Source: Nitrosopumilales archaeon
Lineage (GTDB): Archaea > Thermoproteota > Nitrososphaeria > Nitrososphaerales > Nitrosopumilaceae
NCBI GenBank assembly: GCA_016276965.1
Contig: JADNRU010000009.1
Span: forward strand, 1-33,446
Direction of reading: 5' to 3'
DNA length: 33,446 nucleotides
Made by a program: the position numbers and the translations under genes. Every line of letters begins with the position of its first letter. Positions within the stretch are counted from its first letter, which is position 1. This document shows positions 1-7,866 of this stretch, one piece after another. The notes beneath the pieces were generated by a model. That model searched no databases. It was not told the origin of the DNA and saw only the letters and a program-made list of their open reading frames with translations.

Positions 1-326
1 GGTGCGGCTCTTTCCATTATACTTCTTCCAGATTCTAGAGCCTCTGGAGAAGGCTCCAATACAAATAATGCGATTCCTCCAATTATAATTAATATTCCAC
101 TAATTATCAACATTATTCCAAGACCACTTGATTTTTTTTTCCTTGAAATGAAAAATGCGATTATTGGTAAAATAATTGCTGGCATTCCTAATCCAATTCC
201 GCGTGTCATATTATCAAGTCCCAGGAAACCTTCTTCAGCTATTTCGTTAACTGCAATATCCAGTGCGTAAATAACTAGTAATGCAATCGAAATTCCAGTA
301 ATTATTAATGCAGCTTTTATTGCCAT
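1..326 (-). CDS. partial integral membrane protein, unknown function
   Basis: This is the 5' part of a gene that runs off the left window edge (about 108 codons visible). The ATG at 326 is preceded by a GGAGGG Shine-Dalgarno sequence. The protein begins MAIKAALIITGISIALLVIY, a first membrane helix. A short loop follows, then a second helix around GLGMPAIILPIIAFFI, a basic SRKKKSS turn, and a third helix around IMLIISGILIIIGGIALFVL. At least three membrane segments are therefore visible. No family was recognised and the C-terminus is missing. The gene has its own start signal and is not obviously coupled to the kinase gene upstream on the same strand. Confidence 0.75.
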   Translation of the reverse strand, partial: MAIKAALIITGISIALLVIYALDIAVNEIAEEGFLGLDNMTRGIGLGMPAIILPIIAFFISRKKKSSGLGIMLIISGILIIIGGIALFVLEPSPEALESGRSIMERAA

Positions 327-336
327 GATTTAGCTG

Positions 337-342
337 CCCTCC
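337..342 (-). promoter_or_regulatory. Shine-Dalgarno GGAGGG of the partial membrane protein
   Basis: GGAGGG on the minus strand lies 10 nt before the ATG at 326. It is one of few clear Shine-Dalgarno sequences in a window dominated by leaderless-looking starts. Confidence 0.6.
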
Positions 343-399
343 TTAAATTAATAAACCTAGAGTTAATTCGTTCATAACTTTATTGTATGAAAATTTTGT

Positions 400-1470
400 T
401 TAGAAATTCTTTGGTAATCTTACCATGAATGTTGTGGGATCATTTTTTAGTGATATATTTCCACCGTGTTGCTCTACTATATTTTTACAAATTGACAATC
501 CCAATCCAGTTCCTAATTGTTTGGTTGTAAATAATGGATCAAAAATTTGATTCATTAGTTCTTTTGGAACTCCTGGTCCAGTATCTTCAACTATTACCAC
601 AATATCTGCAGAATTTTCCATAATTCTAACATTCACCTCGCCCTTATTTCCTATTGCTTGAACAGCATTAAGCATTAAATTTGAAAATACAGCTTCAATT
701 TTTCTATAGTCGCAATTTAATTTAGCGTCAATTTCCTCAACAATTATTTTAACATCATTTGGAATTGTAATGTTGTCTTTAGCAGAAATTATCAAGTCTA
801 AAATTGAATAGCGTTGTAATTTTAGATCTGAAGCCCTTACAAAATCTAATACGTCATCAACTTGATGTGACATTCTATTCATAGCTCGACGAAGTTTTCC
901 ATAATATTGTAGTTTTTCTTCAATTTTCAATTTTGGTTTTGACTCCATTATTTCAATGACATTTTTTATTATAGAAAGTGGGTTTCTAAGATCATGCGCC
1001 ATTCTAGAGGCTAATTCCCCTATAACGGCAAGTTTTTCAGATTTTAAAAGTTCATCCGTTTTTTCATCTACTTGTCTTGAAAGAAAATCTCGTTGAAGTT
1101 CTAATTCTTTTTCTTTTAAAACAACTTTTTCTAAATTTCTGCGAAGATCAGAAGTTAAGTTACCATTTTCTATTTTCTGTTTTTGTAATTCTTTATTCAT
1201 TTTTTCTAATTCTGCATTTCTAGTGTTTAGTGATGATGTTAATTCTTGCAAAAAATCAGTTTTCTTTTTTAACGCTGAATTCATTTTAATTGCTCCAGTA
1301 AATTGTTCACTTGATTTTGAAGCGATTTCTTTGATTTGAACAGCTTTATCTTCTAATTCTACTTTGGCTTGATCTAATTCATCAAAAGCTTTATCAGTAA
1401 AATTTGAAAATTCTTCAAACTCAGATAATTCTCCCTCTAGTGATTTTTTCTTATCAGAAGACGTTTGCAA
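400..1470 (-). CDS. cytoplasmic histidine kinase (coiled coil, DHp, HATPase)
   Basis: This is a soluble sensor kinase of 356 aa. The first 140 residues or so are low-complexity coiled coil rich in K, E and L, with no membrane segment and no recognisable PAS or GAF domain. The DHp H-box is MAHDLRNPLSIIKN with the phospho-accepting His near residue 160. The catalytic domain shows an N-box (NLMLNAVQAI), a G1 box (VEDTGPGVP) and a G2 box (TTKQLGTGLGLSICKNIVEQHGG). The input is unknown and may act through the coiled coil or a partner. It has the same architecture as the kinase at 31675-32811, and their promoter regions share a motif. The start is TTG directly after an in-frame TAA. A TATA-like AGATAATAC at 1498-1506 lies about 32 nt upstream, consistent with a nearly leaderless start. 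It lies 79 nt downstream of the prepilin peptidase gene. Confidence 0.9.
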   Translation of the reverse strand: MQTSSDKKKSLEGELSEFEEFSNFTDKAFDELDQAKVELEDKAVQIKEIASKSSEQFTGAIKMNSALKKKTDFLQELTSSLNTRNAELEKMNKELQKQKIENGNLTSDLRRNLEKVVLKEKELELQRDFLSRQVDEKTDELLKSEKLAVIGELASRMAHDLRNPLSIIKNVIEIMESKPKLKIEEKLQYYGKLRRAMNRMSHQVDDVLDFVRASDLKLQRYSILDLIISAKDNITIPNDVKIIVEEIDAKLNCDYRKIEAVFSNLMLNAVQAIGNKGEVNVRIMENSADIVVIVEDTGPGVPKELMNQIFDPLFTTKQLGTGLGLSICKNIVEQHGGNISLKNDPTTFMVRLPKNF

Positions 1471-1512
1471 TTACAATAAAGCTTTTCTGTACAATTCGTA
1501 TTATCTTGTGTT

Positions 1513-1530
1513 TGTGTTAATCGAACATAC
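1513..1530 (-). promoter_or_regulatory. candidate operator of histidine kinase 1
   Basis: The plus strand reads TGTGTTAATCGAACATAC. It matches 14 of 18 positions of the perfect palindrome upstream of the second histidine kinase (32849-32866), including an identical TCGAACATAC. It is followed on the minus strand by a TATA-like AGATAATAC. Its role as a binding site is inferred. Confidence 0.5.
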
Positions 1531-1549
1531 GCCATTTTGATTCTAGGGA

Positions 1550-2248
1550 TTAAATTGTAAGCCCTAGAAAATTGAATATAATATCTCCATAAAACAATTG
1601 AATTGCAAAACCTGCTGTAATTAATAACATGTAGGGGATACCCGGAGTTATCCAAGTATTTGGAGTATTACAATATTCTGCATATTCTGCATGATGCATT
1701 ACTAAATTCAATTTTCTATGTTTTCCAACTTTTTTCTCAATAGAAAATCCATATTTTGGATTTTTAGCTTGATATCCTAAAAACATCGCTAAGATTTTCT
1801 TTTTTCTTGTTTCATTAAATCCTTCAAAAATATCATTTTTTCTTGCTAATTGTATGATGTTTCTAATTAAATTGACAAAAAGTGGGGTAATAGAAATCAA
1901 AATTGCATTTGTAAAGGTTGTAAAAGGAGTAATTGTATTTTGAGATAATGTAATTTGTGGTGCAAGAGCTGCTAAAACAATTAATGCAAAGGCATCTGCA
2001 CCTCCAAAAAGTCCTATTCTCCAGATAATAATTGCAATTGGAACTATTATTAGTGAAATACCCAGGTTTGAAAGGGTTTCTGGAAATTGTGGTTCAAAAA
2101 AAATCAAAACTACTGCTAAAACACCAAACACCAACCAAACATAATCACTAATTTCTCTTTTAGTAACATCAGTAAATGATGCATAACCTAGCATTCCCAA
2201 CGCAAATATTATTCTGAGATGCGTAAGGTCAATGAGGGAATCAATCAT
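1550..2248 (-). CDS. archaeal prepilin/preflagellin peptidase (A24 aspartic protease)
   Basis: This 232-aa polytopic membrane protein looks like a type IV prepilin peptidase of the FlaK/PibD/EppA type. Such enzymes cleave class III signal peptides from archaellin, pilin or pilin-like substrates at the cytoplasmic face. The two aspartates expected for the family are visible: D27 in ASFTDVTKREISD, just after the first helix, and D85 in LFGGADAF, a variant of the GxGD motif. Several hydrophobic segments follow, and the C-terminal half has a basic cytoplasmic loop. The ATG at 2248 is the only sensible start. No pilin or archaellum genes are in the window, so the substrate cannot be assigned. The closest experimentally studied homologue is uncertain. 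Confidence 0.85.
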   Translation of the reverse strand: MIDSLIDLTHLRIIFALGMLGYASFTDVTKREISDYVWLVFGVLAVVLIFFEPQFPETLSNLGISLIIVPIAIIIWRIGLFGGADAFALIVLAALAPQITLSQNTITPFTTFTNAILISITPLFVNLIRNIIQLARKNDIFEGFNETRKKKILAMFLGYQAKNPKYGFSIEKKVGKHRKLNLVMHHAEYAEYCNTPNTWITPGIPYMLLITAGFAIQLFYGDIIFNFLGLTI

Positions 2249-2388
2249 TTTTTTTCGTCAATTAGTAGTAGAAAAATTAAATTATTTAATCCCCTGTTTG
2301 CGCATTTGTATGAACTCTGATAATTGAAAAAAAATTATTGAATTTAAAAAGAAAATGAAAAAGGCGATATGATAGAAGATTATTCATA

Positions 2389-3198
2389 TCATGATGCCAA
2401 TAGGACTTCAACAGGTTTAGCTTTTTTCCACAAGTGTTGGCAAAGGCTGAACATATTATTGATCATTTCCTTTGAATTGGTGTATAGAATTGAGTCATTG
2501 TCATCGTTCAAGTCCATGGTTTCTTTTATGGAACCTGACATAATCAATTGACCTCCTTCTTCAACAACCACTCTGCTTTTGGATGGTAATTTTCCAACTC
2601 TTGTTTCAGTAGCCTTTAATCTGCTAATTAAAGGAAGAAGGTTTTCGTTTGTTGTATCTGTAAGAACTCTGACCGTACCGCCATTTTTCTTACACATTGC
2701 GATCTTTTCAGGGATTGCAGTATGATACATTCTAAGAATGTCTTCTGCTGTTGTTATGATGTAGATAATTTTGGATGAATCTTGTATCAACTTTCCAGTT
2801 CGCGAATAAATATTTGAGCGTCCTTGGATTATAGATATTGAAGATGCTTCTGAAACATTTTGCGGACGATTCAACTCTTTCAAATCTTTGATGATTTTTC
2901 GAGATAGTTTTTGCATAGTAACTATTTCATCTTCTTTTCGTTGAATTACAGTTGTTAGAGCATCTGCAGGTGGAACCGATTCGCATATTGTAGGATTTGA
3001 AAATGTTGTGGTGATCAAACCCATGTCTCTTAGTTTGTTAAGGGATCTGTATGCCTTGCCCCTGTCAATTTCCAATTTAGTAGACATTTTGCCTACTGTG
3101 AGAGAACCTATTCGTAAGAGGCCTAAATACATGGTGGCGTCTGTTTTATCTAGTCCAAAGTAAGACAGTTCTGTGATTAGTTCGTCTTCTACAGACAT
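2389..3198 (-). CDS. TrmB-family transcriptional regulator
   Basis: A 269-aa protein with an N-terminal winged helix of the TrmB type (residues about 8-75, including LDKTDATMYLGLLRIG and DRGKAYRSLNKLRDMGLI). A short coiled-coil linker follows (about 85-110), then a C-terminal effector domain (about 120-260) resembling the PLD-like region of TrmB proteins. TrmB regulators often bind sugars, but the ligand here is unknown. The ATG has an upstream GGAGGG at 3211-3216 (minus-strand sense), 12 nt away, so this transcript probably has a leader. It resembles the regulator at 4627-5499 in architecture but is clearly diverged. The 197-nt upstream region holds the leader and promoter and nothing else I can name. 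Confidence 0.85.
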   Translation of the reverse strand: MSVEDELITELSYFGLDKTDATMYLGLLRIGSLTVGKMSTKLEIDRGKAYRSLNKLRDMGLITTTFSNPTICESVPPADALTTVIQRKEDEIVTMQKLSRKIIKDLKELNRPQNVSEASSISIIQGRSNIYSRTGKLIQDSSKIIYIITTAEDILRMYHTAIPEKIAMCKKNGGTVRVLTDTTNENLLPLISRLKATETRVGKLPSKSRVVVEEGGQLIMSGSIKETMDLNDDNDSILYTNSKEMINNMFSLCQHLWKKAKPVEVLLAS

Positions 3199-3395
3199 TT
3201 TTGACTAATTCCCTCCAAAATAACCTGTTTTTTTACTGCTTTTGCAGTTTTGATATTGTCGTGTTGTGTGACCATATTTCCCTTTGTTTCTATAACAGTC
3301 TAGCTAATCAGTAGCAGTATGTCATTTTTTGTACAGACAATTTTTCAAGCTAGATTTTTCAGTCAAAACCATGAGATGAAAATAATGTGGTTCTA

Positions 3396-4547
3396 CTAGC
3401 TTATAGGCTCAATAACTATAGATTTTTTAATTTTATTTATAATTTTTAAAAGCCCATCAATATTTTCTGTATTTTTTATATCGATTGCATTGAGATGACC
3501 CAACTTTCTTTTAGGTTTAGATTCTTTTTTTCCGTACATTTTTAGAAATATTCCCTCTTGGGATTTAACTATAACTGGCTTATACGCTCCTTGAAAATTT
3601 TTTGGACCAAGCAAATTGTACATTATAGCAGGATGTACTAATTTGGTATCTCCCAGCTCTAATCCCAGAATAGCCCTCAAATGCTGCTCAAATTGAGAAG
3701 TTTTGCTTGATTGTAAAGTATGGTGACCAGAATTATGAACACGTGGGGCTATTTCATTAATGAGAATCTCATCATTTTTAGTAACAAACATTTCAATTCC
3801 AAAAACCCCTGCCCCTCTAAGAACATCCATTGTTTTTTTTGCAACCTCCTCTGCTTTTTTGGCCACTTTTTCTGATACTCTGGCAGGAGCTATAGTCATT
3901 CTTAAAATATTTTCTTCATGAATGTTTTCTACCACGGGGTAGGTAGCAATATCTCCTTTTGTGTTTCTAGCTGCAATTACCGAAACTTCCATTTTAAAAT
4001 CAATGAATTTTTCTAGCATCAAGGTCTGTCCACTAAATTGTTCAAAACCTAAAATGAGGTCTTGTTCTGAATTTATTTTGAAATTTCCTCTTCCATCATA
4101 AGCATACTTACATGTTTTTAATAATGAAGGAAAGCCAAATTTTTTAATTTTTTCTTTTAAATCTTCCAATGATTCTATGTCCACAAATTCTACTACTGGA
4201 AGCTGATTTTTTGCTAAGAATGTTTTTTGAACTAGTTTATCTTGGATGATTTCTAAAGTGTGTGGAGAAGGATTAATTTTTGTTTTTGATTCTATTGTTT
4301 TTAGAACCTCACTATCTCCAGATTCGATTTCATAGGTGAGTATATCTGATTTAGATGCAAGTTCGATAATTGCGTCCTTATCTTTGAAATCTGCAATAAT
4401 CTGTTTAGCACCAACTTTAGAAGCTGGACATTCTTCAGTAGGATCTAAAACTATTACTTCAGAAATTTGAGATGGAAATTTTTTTGCAGCTTCTGTTAAC
4501 ATCATTCCTAATTGACCTCCACCAATAATCCCTAGCACTTGGCCCAT
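3396..4547 (-). CDS. purK: N5-carboxyaminoimidazole ribonucleotide synthase PurK
   Basis: ATP-grasp enzyme of de novo purine synthesis that converts AIR, ATP and bicarbonate to N5-CAIR. The N-terminal nucleotide-fold motif is GIIGGGQLGMML, followed by VLDPTEECPA. The ATP-grasp centre contains LLKTCKYAYDGRGNFKI and the metal-binding end INEIAPRVHNSGHHT, both characteristic of PurK. Its partner PurE is at 5834-6409, separated by a regulator and a small gene on opposite strands. The ORF track starts at 4553, but I prefer the second ATG at 4547 (MGQVLG) because a TATA-like TTTTTAAT lies about 26 nt upstream. The protein is then 383 aa, normal for the family. Confidence 0.93.
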   Translation of the reverse strand: MGQVLGIIGGGQLGMMLTEAAKKFPSQISEVIVLDPTEECPASKVGAKQIIADFKDKDAIIELASKSDILTYEIESGDSEVLKTIESKTKINPSPHTLEIIQDKLVQKTFLAKNQLPVVEFVDIESLEDLKEKIKKFGFPSLLKTCKYAYDGRGNFKINSEQDLILGFEQFSGQTLMLEKFIDFKMEVSVIAARNTKGDIATYPVVENIHEENILRMTIAPARVSEKVAKKAEEVAKKTMDVLRGAGVFGIEMFVTKNDEILINEIAPRVHNSGHHTLQSSKTSQFEQHLRAILGLELGDTKLVHPAIMYNLLGPKNFQGAYKPVIVKSQEGIFLKMYGKKESKPKRKLGHLNAIDIKNTENIDGLLKIINKIKKSIVIEPIS

Positions 4548-4626
4548 CGCCATTCCAACGCGTGAGCATTAAAAATAGTTAACGGGATTTTTTTCAGCTA
4601 TAATTCTTTTTTTGTAACCTATTTGA

Positions 4627-5499
4627 TTATTCTCGAGTTTTTGAGCTTGACCAAATAAAGTCAAAAAGCAATTTCATAGAATATACCAGTGAGGATGAAT
4701 CTGTCCACATGGCTGTTGTGTTTTGAACAGATTTTTCATCTTTTTTTGTAAAAAACATCATTTCATTATTCCCCTTCATTACAAAGCAAAGTTCATCTTT
4801 AATGGAACTAGGCATACACCTGATTTGTTTTTTATTCATGTTTTCAAAAATATAGAGTGTTTTTTCAGAACATGAAGTTACTATTTTTGAGTTTAATTTT
4901 TTTTCTTTTAAAGTATCCAAAAAATCTGAATGATATAATCTTAAGAAGTCTTTTTCAGAACCTAAAATTTTGATTTCTTCTCCTGTTTTTGAAATCATTT
5001 CCTTTAATTTTGCGTTAATTTGATTGGTTCCTTGCAACATTTGAAATTTATTTTCTTCTTCACCTGGTTTTTCTTTTAAAAAATCAGGAATACTGTCCCA
5101 TAATTTTATGATTGTCTGCTCTTTTTTTTCTAATGATTTTACACGTTCTTTTTCCGAATTGACTAATGTCTGAACTGCTTTATTCAATGGTATGGCTGAA
5201 AATTTTATGGGATGTCCGAATGTTGCTAATACGATTCCTTTCTTTTGTAATGAAGATAATAATTGATAGGTTTCTGTTCGAGCAATTTTTAAGGCCCTAC
5301 AAACCTCCGAAGCAGTTTTTGACCCATATTTTCCCAAAAATATGTAAACTTTTGATTGGTTTGGTGTTAAATCAAATTTTGAAAGTTCTTCTTTGAGCTC
5401 ATCTACTGATAACTTGTATTCATGTAGACTAGAGTCTGGCATTGAGTCGAATATCGTCTGTTGTGAACCTTCTTTCATGTTTACTCTGTTGATCCTCAT
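4627..5499 (-). CDS. TrmB-family transcriptional regulator with candidate autoregulatory operator
   Basis: A protein of about 290 aa with a TrmB-like winged helix at about residues 30-105 (LTPNQSKVYIFLGKYGSKTA and IARTETYQLLSSLQKKGIV). A helical linker follows, then a C-terminal effector domain of TrmB/PLD-like type. The track start at 5505 is a TTG. The ATG at 5499 (MRINRVNMKEG) is more likely, and a further ATG is at 5472. About 45-70 nt upstream lies TTGATCG-N6-CGATCAA with an extra TTGATCG half-site, an obvious candidate binding site for the protein itself. The ligand and regulon are unknown. Its position between purK and purE makes purine genes one possible target, but only by proximity. 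Confidence 0.85.
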   Translation of the reverse strand: MRINRVNMKEGSQQTIFDSMPDSSLHEYKLSVDELKEELSKFDLTPNQSKVYIFLGKYGSKTASEVCRALKIARTETYQLLSSLQKKGIVLATFGHPIKFSAIPLNKAVQTLVNSEKERVKSLEKKEQTIIKLWDSIPDFLKEKPGEEENKFQMLQGTNQINAKLKEMISKTGEEIKILGSEKDFLRLYHSDFLDTLKEKKLNSKIVTSCSEKTLYIFENMNKKQIRCMPSSIKDELCFVMKGNNEMMFFTKKDEKSVQNTTAMWTDSSSLVYSMKLLFDFIWSSSKTRE

Positions 5500-5541
5500 A
5501 TCCAAAATAAGATCTTAATATTGTGCTCGGGTTAACTAGTT

Positions 5542-5570
5542 TTGATCGCTTTGATCGCATATACGATCAA
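5542..5570. promoter_or_regulatory. palindromic operator TTGATCG-N6-CGATCAA plus extra half-site
   Basis: TTGATCG occurs at 5542-5548 and at 5551-5557, and CGATCAA at 5564-5570. The last two form a 7-bp inverted repeat with a 6-nt spacer, and the first is a direct repeat 9 nt away. The site is just upstream of an AATATTAA TATA-like box of the TrmB-like gene. It probably binds that regulator. This is inferred, not demonstrated. Confidence 0.6.
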
Positions 5571-5680
5571 TTTACGCCTATTTTTCTAAAAAACTTCTCA
5601 ATTCATGCCTGGAAATTAAATACTCATTCCTAATTTGATTTGAAGCTTAAAATTAACTATTGAGTATTTTCACTTTAGAT

Positions 5681-5782
5681 ATGCCATTAAGAAAAAAAGG
5701 GAAACATCAAAGAAGGGCCGACCAAAGTGCTGCTAGGAAAAGACGAAAACAATCTAAAAGTGGAAAACCAAGAAAACGGTGA
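5681..5782 (+). CDS. 33-aa highly basic small protein
   Basis: An ORF too short for the track. It begins MPLRKKGKHQRRADQS and ends SGKPRKR before TGA. Roughly half of the residues are K or R and there is no hydrophobic core, so it is probably nucleic-acid bound or ribosome associated. The function is unknown. A TATA-like CTTAAAATTAA lies about 30 nt before the ATG, which supports transcription as a leaderless mRNA. The codons look like the neighbouring genes. It precedes purE by 51 nt on the same strand. Confidence 0.6.
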   Translation: MPLRKKGKHQRRADQSAARKRRKQSKSGKPRKR

Positions 5783-5833
5783 ATTTTCACATCACACAGA
5801 AGATTAAAAACGTCATTTCTTTTTTGAATTATC

Positions 5834-6409
5834 ATGAGTTATGCCAAAAAGCCTCTAGTTGGAATAATTATGGGTTCAAGTTCAGATAGCAGAATAATGC
5901 ATGGAGCAGCTGAGATTTTAGATAAATTCAAGATTAAACATGAAGATCAAATAATTTCAGCACATAGAACTCCATCTAGATTGAATCAATATGCTAAACA
6001 TGCAGAAAGTAGTGGGTTTAAGGTAATTATTGCTGGGGCAGGGGGAGCAGCTCATTTACCAGGAATGATTGCCGCTCATACTATTATTCCAGTAATTGGG
6101 GTTCCAATTTTGGTTTACAATGATAAACAAGAACAGAAATCCATCAAACACAAATTTTCTGCTTTTGGTGGATTGGACTCTTTATTATCTATTTCAGAAA
6201 TGCCATCTGGTTCCCCCGTGGTAACTGTTGGAGTCAATAAAGCTACTAATGCTGGGATATATGCTATGAAAATTCTTGCAAATGAATTTGGAGATATAAG
6301 AAAAAAACTAAAAAAGCACAAAGAAATTCAACATCAATCAGTTGTAAAAGAATCAGAAACGCTGAAAAAAATAGGCTTGTCAAAATTTGTAAAAAAGAAG
6401 TTCAAGTAA
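5834..6409 (+). CDS. purE: N5-CAIR mutase PurE (class I)
   Basis: Carries out the rearrangement of N5-CAIR to CAIR, the step after PurK. The motifs GIIMGSSSDSRIMHGAAEIL, ISAHRTPSRL and IIAGAGGAAHLPGMIAAHT cover the active site of the family. The SAHRTP form and the presence of purK in the window point to a class I mutase rather than a class II carboxylase. The core ends near residue 158. A Lys-rich tail of about 33 residues follows (GDIRKKLKKHKE onwards), longer than the compact bacterial PurE. An ATTAAAAACG box about 27 nt upstream of the ATG supports a leaderless start. It converges on ilvA with a 4-nt gap. Confidence 0.95.
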   Translation: MSYAKKPLVGIIMGSSSDSRIMHGAAEILDKFKIKHEDQIISAHRTPSRLNQYAKHAESSGFKVIIAGAGGAAHLPGMIAAHTIIPVIGVPILVYNDKQEQKSIKHKFSAFGGLDSLLSISEMPSGSPVVTVGVNKATNAGIYAMKILANEFGDIRKKLKKHKEIQHQSVVKESETLKKIGLSKFVKKKFK

Positions 6410-6413
6410 ATTT

Positions 6414-7622
6414 CTAGGTCATAACCGTAAATTTGATATTTTTATTTTTAAGATGTTCAATTAATTTTTCTGCGTGTTCTTTTCCCTCTGTTTCTAAACT
6501 TAAGGTTACTCCAGCTGAGCCAGCATCAATGTTTGAACTTAGTCTATCATGAACTACTTCTACAATATTTACACTCAATGAAGCTATTTCATCTACCAAT
6601 TCTTTTAATGCCCCAGGTCTGTCTGGTAAAAGTATGAATATTTTTACTAACCTTCCCATCTGGGTTAGGCCTTTTGCAACTATCTGACCTAGTAAATACA
6701 TGTCAACATTTCCTCCACCGAGAATTGTAACAACTTTTTTTCCTGGGGAAGGTTTTGCTTCAAGCAAATATGCTAAACCAACGGCGCCTGCTGGTTCAAC
6801 AACCATTTTGCCTCTTTCCATCAACAAAAACATAGTTTTGATAATTTGATTATCATCAACCAGAACTATATCATCAATTAATTTTTTGATTATCTCAAAA
6901 GTAATTTTTCCAGGTTTTTTTACTGAAATTCCATCGGCAATAGTCCTATTCCCACCAACTGATTTTAGCGTACCTTCTTTTAGCGATTCCCTCATTGCAG
7001 GAAATGATTTTGATTGAACTCCGATAACTTTCACTTTAGGATTTTTGGTCTTGATGGCAATCAACATACCTGCTGCCAAACCTCCTCCCCCTATTGGTAC
7101 ATAAACCTCTTCTACATCAGGCAAATCTTCTAAAATTTCTAATCCTATAACTCCTTGAGCTGCAATTACCTGAAGGTCATCAAAAGCGTGAATTATCGTA
7201 GCGCCTGTTTTTTCTGCAATATTTTGTGCCTTTGCCCATGATTCTTCATAATTATTTCCTTCAAGAATTACGTTTGCGCCATATCCTCTTGTAGCAGAAA
7301 CTTTTGCTGGCGATGCATTTTTTGGCATAACTATGGTGCATGGGATTTTTTCTAATGAAGAAGCAAATGCTACACCTTGAGCATGATTTCCTGCAGATGC
7401 TGCAACGACCCCGTTTTTTTTCTCTTCCTCAGTTAGCGATTTTATTTTAAAATACGCTCCTCTTATTTTAAAAGAACCTGTTTTTTGATGAAATTCTGAT
7501 TTGAGATATATTTCTGAACCAGTTAATTGGCTAAAACTTGGAGAGTATGTTAGTGGTGTTTTTCGAATATCTTTTCCTTTCATCGATTGAGCTTTGATTA
7601 CATCTTCGTACGATGGAGTCAT
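6414..7622 (-). CDS. ilvA: threonine ammonia-lyase (threonine dehydratase) with ACT domain
   Basis: PLP enzyme that deaminates threonine to 2-oxobutanoate. The lysine for the cofactor is in GSFKIRGAYFKI, the asparagine loop is SAGNHAQGVAFA, and the phosphate-binding glycine loop is GGGGLAAGML. The C-terminal 80 residues form an ACT domain (FILLPDRPGALKELVDEIA), probably for amino-acid feedback. This one-ACT, roughly 400-residue layout is that of the short TdcB/archaeal IlvA type. I place the start at the ATG at 7622 (MTPSYEDVIKAQ). A TATA-like ATATAAC lies about 26 nt upstream, while the track start at 7685 adds 21 residues with no family match. It could serve isoleucine synthesis or threonine catabolism. 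Confidence 0.92.
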   Translation of the reverse strand: MTPSYEDVIKAQSMKGKDIRKTPLTYSPSFSQLTGSEIYLKSEFHQKTGSFKIRGAYFKIKSLTEEEKKNGVVAASAGNHAQGVAFASSLEKIPCTIVMPKNASPAKVSATRGYGANVILEGNNYEESWAKAQNIAEKTGATIIHAFDDLQVIAAQGVIGLEILEDLPDVEEVYVPIGGGGLAAGMLIAIKTKNPKVKVIGVQSKSFPAMRESLKEGTLKSVGGNRTIADGISVKKPGKITFEIIKKLIDDIVLVDDNQIIKTMFLLMERGKMVVEPAGAVGLAYLLEAKPSPGKKVVTILGGGNVDMYLLGQIVAKGLTQMGRLVKIFILLPDRPGALKELVDEIASLSVNIVEVVHDRLSSNIDAGSAGVTLSLETEGKEHAEKLIEHLKNKNIKFTVMT

Positions 7623-7730
7623 CAGGTTTGTTCGACGCATCGAGTTATATTTGATTTTTCCTGATTTCTTAGAACAATCTAACAAAAACCTAACTTCTGA
7701 TTTTAAAAATAAATAAAATCAAGAAAAGCC

Positions 7731-7739
7731 TTTATAGTT
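7731..7739 (+). promoter_or_regulatory. TATA box of the small RNA
   Basis: TTTATAGTT, preceded by an A-rich stretch. Its centre lies about 26 nt before 7761, where the closing helix of the structured RNA begins. That is the normal archaeal TATA-to-start distance. Confidence 0.5.
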
Positions 7740-7760
7740 GCTTATAGATCGATAGGAACT

Positions 7761-7830
7761 AGTCAAGGGGCCGATGCAACTCCCCTAAAGAGGAAACCTC
7801 GCCTCAGTTCACGGTCCCTTGATTATTTTG
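7761..7830 (+). ncRNA. structured small RNA of unknown family
   Basis: The element lies in the 181-nt gap between ilvA and the next minus-strand gene. Bases 7760-7773 pair with 7812-7825 in a continuous 14-bp helix containing two G-U pairs (5' strand TAGTCAAGGGGCCG, 3' strand CGGTCCCTTGATTA). Inside, AACT (7778-7781) can pair with AGTT (7806-7809), and GAGG with CCTC in two alternative ways. GGGG/CCCC (7767-7770 with 7782-7785) is a competing stem. A TATA box sits about 26 nt upstream and a T-rich ATTATTTTG follows, so a plus-strand transcript of about 65-70 nt is likely. It has no ORF and is more GC-rich than its surroundings. It does not look like tRNA, 5S, SRP, RNase P or a C/D box RNA. 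A role as leader or terminator on the minus strand is less likely. Confidence 0.6.
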
Positions 7831-7866
7831 TTCTAATTGAAAACAAGTTGGATATAAACCATTTTT

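Noticed and set aside
1437-1535. ATG at 1535 with a slippery A-AAA-AAT, suggesting a frameshifted longer N-terminus of histidine kinase 1
   Set aside because: A heptamer AAAAAAT in the right phase would join it to the kinase, but the same stretch carries the operator-like TCGAACATAC and a TATA-like box with a start-distance to the TTG at 1470. The promoter explains the sequence better. Reads should still be checked.
2369-2551. Plus-strand ORF of 60 aa
   Set aside because: It lies antisense inside the TrmB-like gene and has no family match. The same applies to the other antisense ORFs of the track, such as 4852-type shadows and 24852-25337.
3199-3395. Small gene or operator (TGTC...GACA) in the gap upstream of the first TrmB-like gene
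   Set aside because: There is no convincing ORF on either strand, and the inverted repeat is only 4 bp with a 12-nt spacer. It probably holds the leader and promoter.
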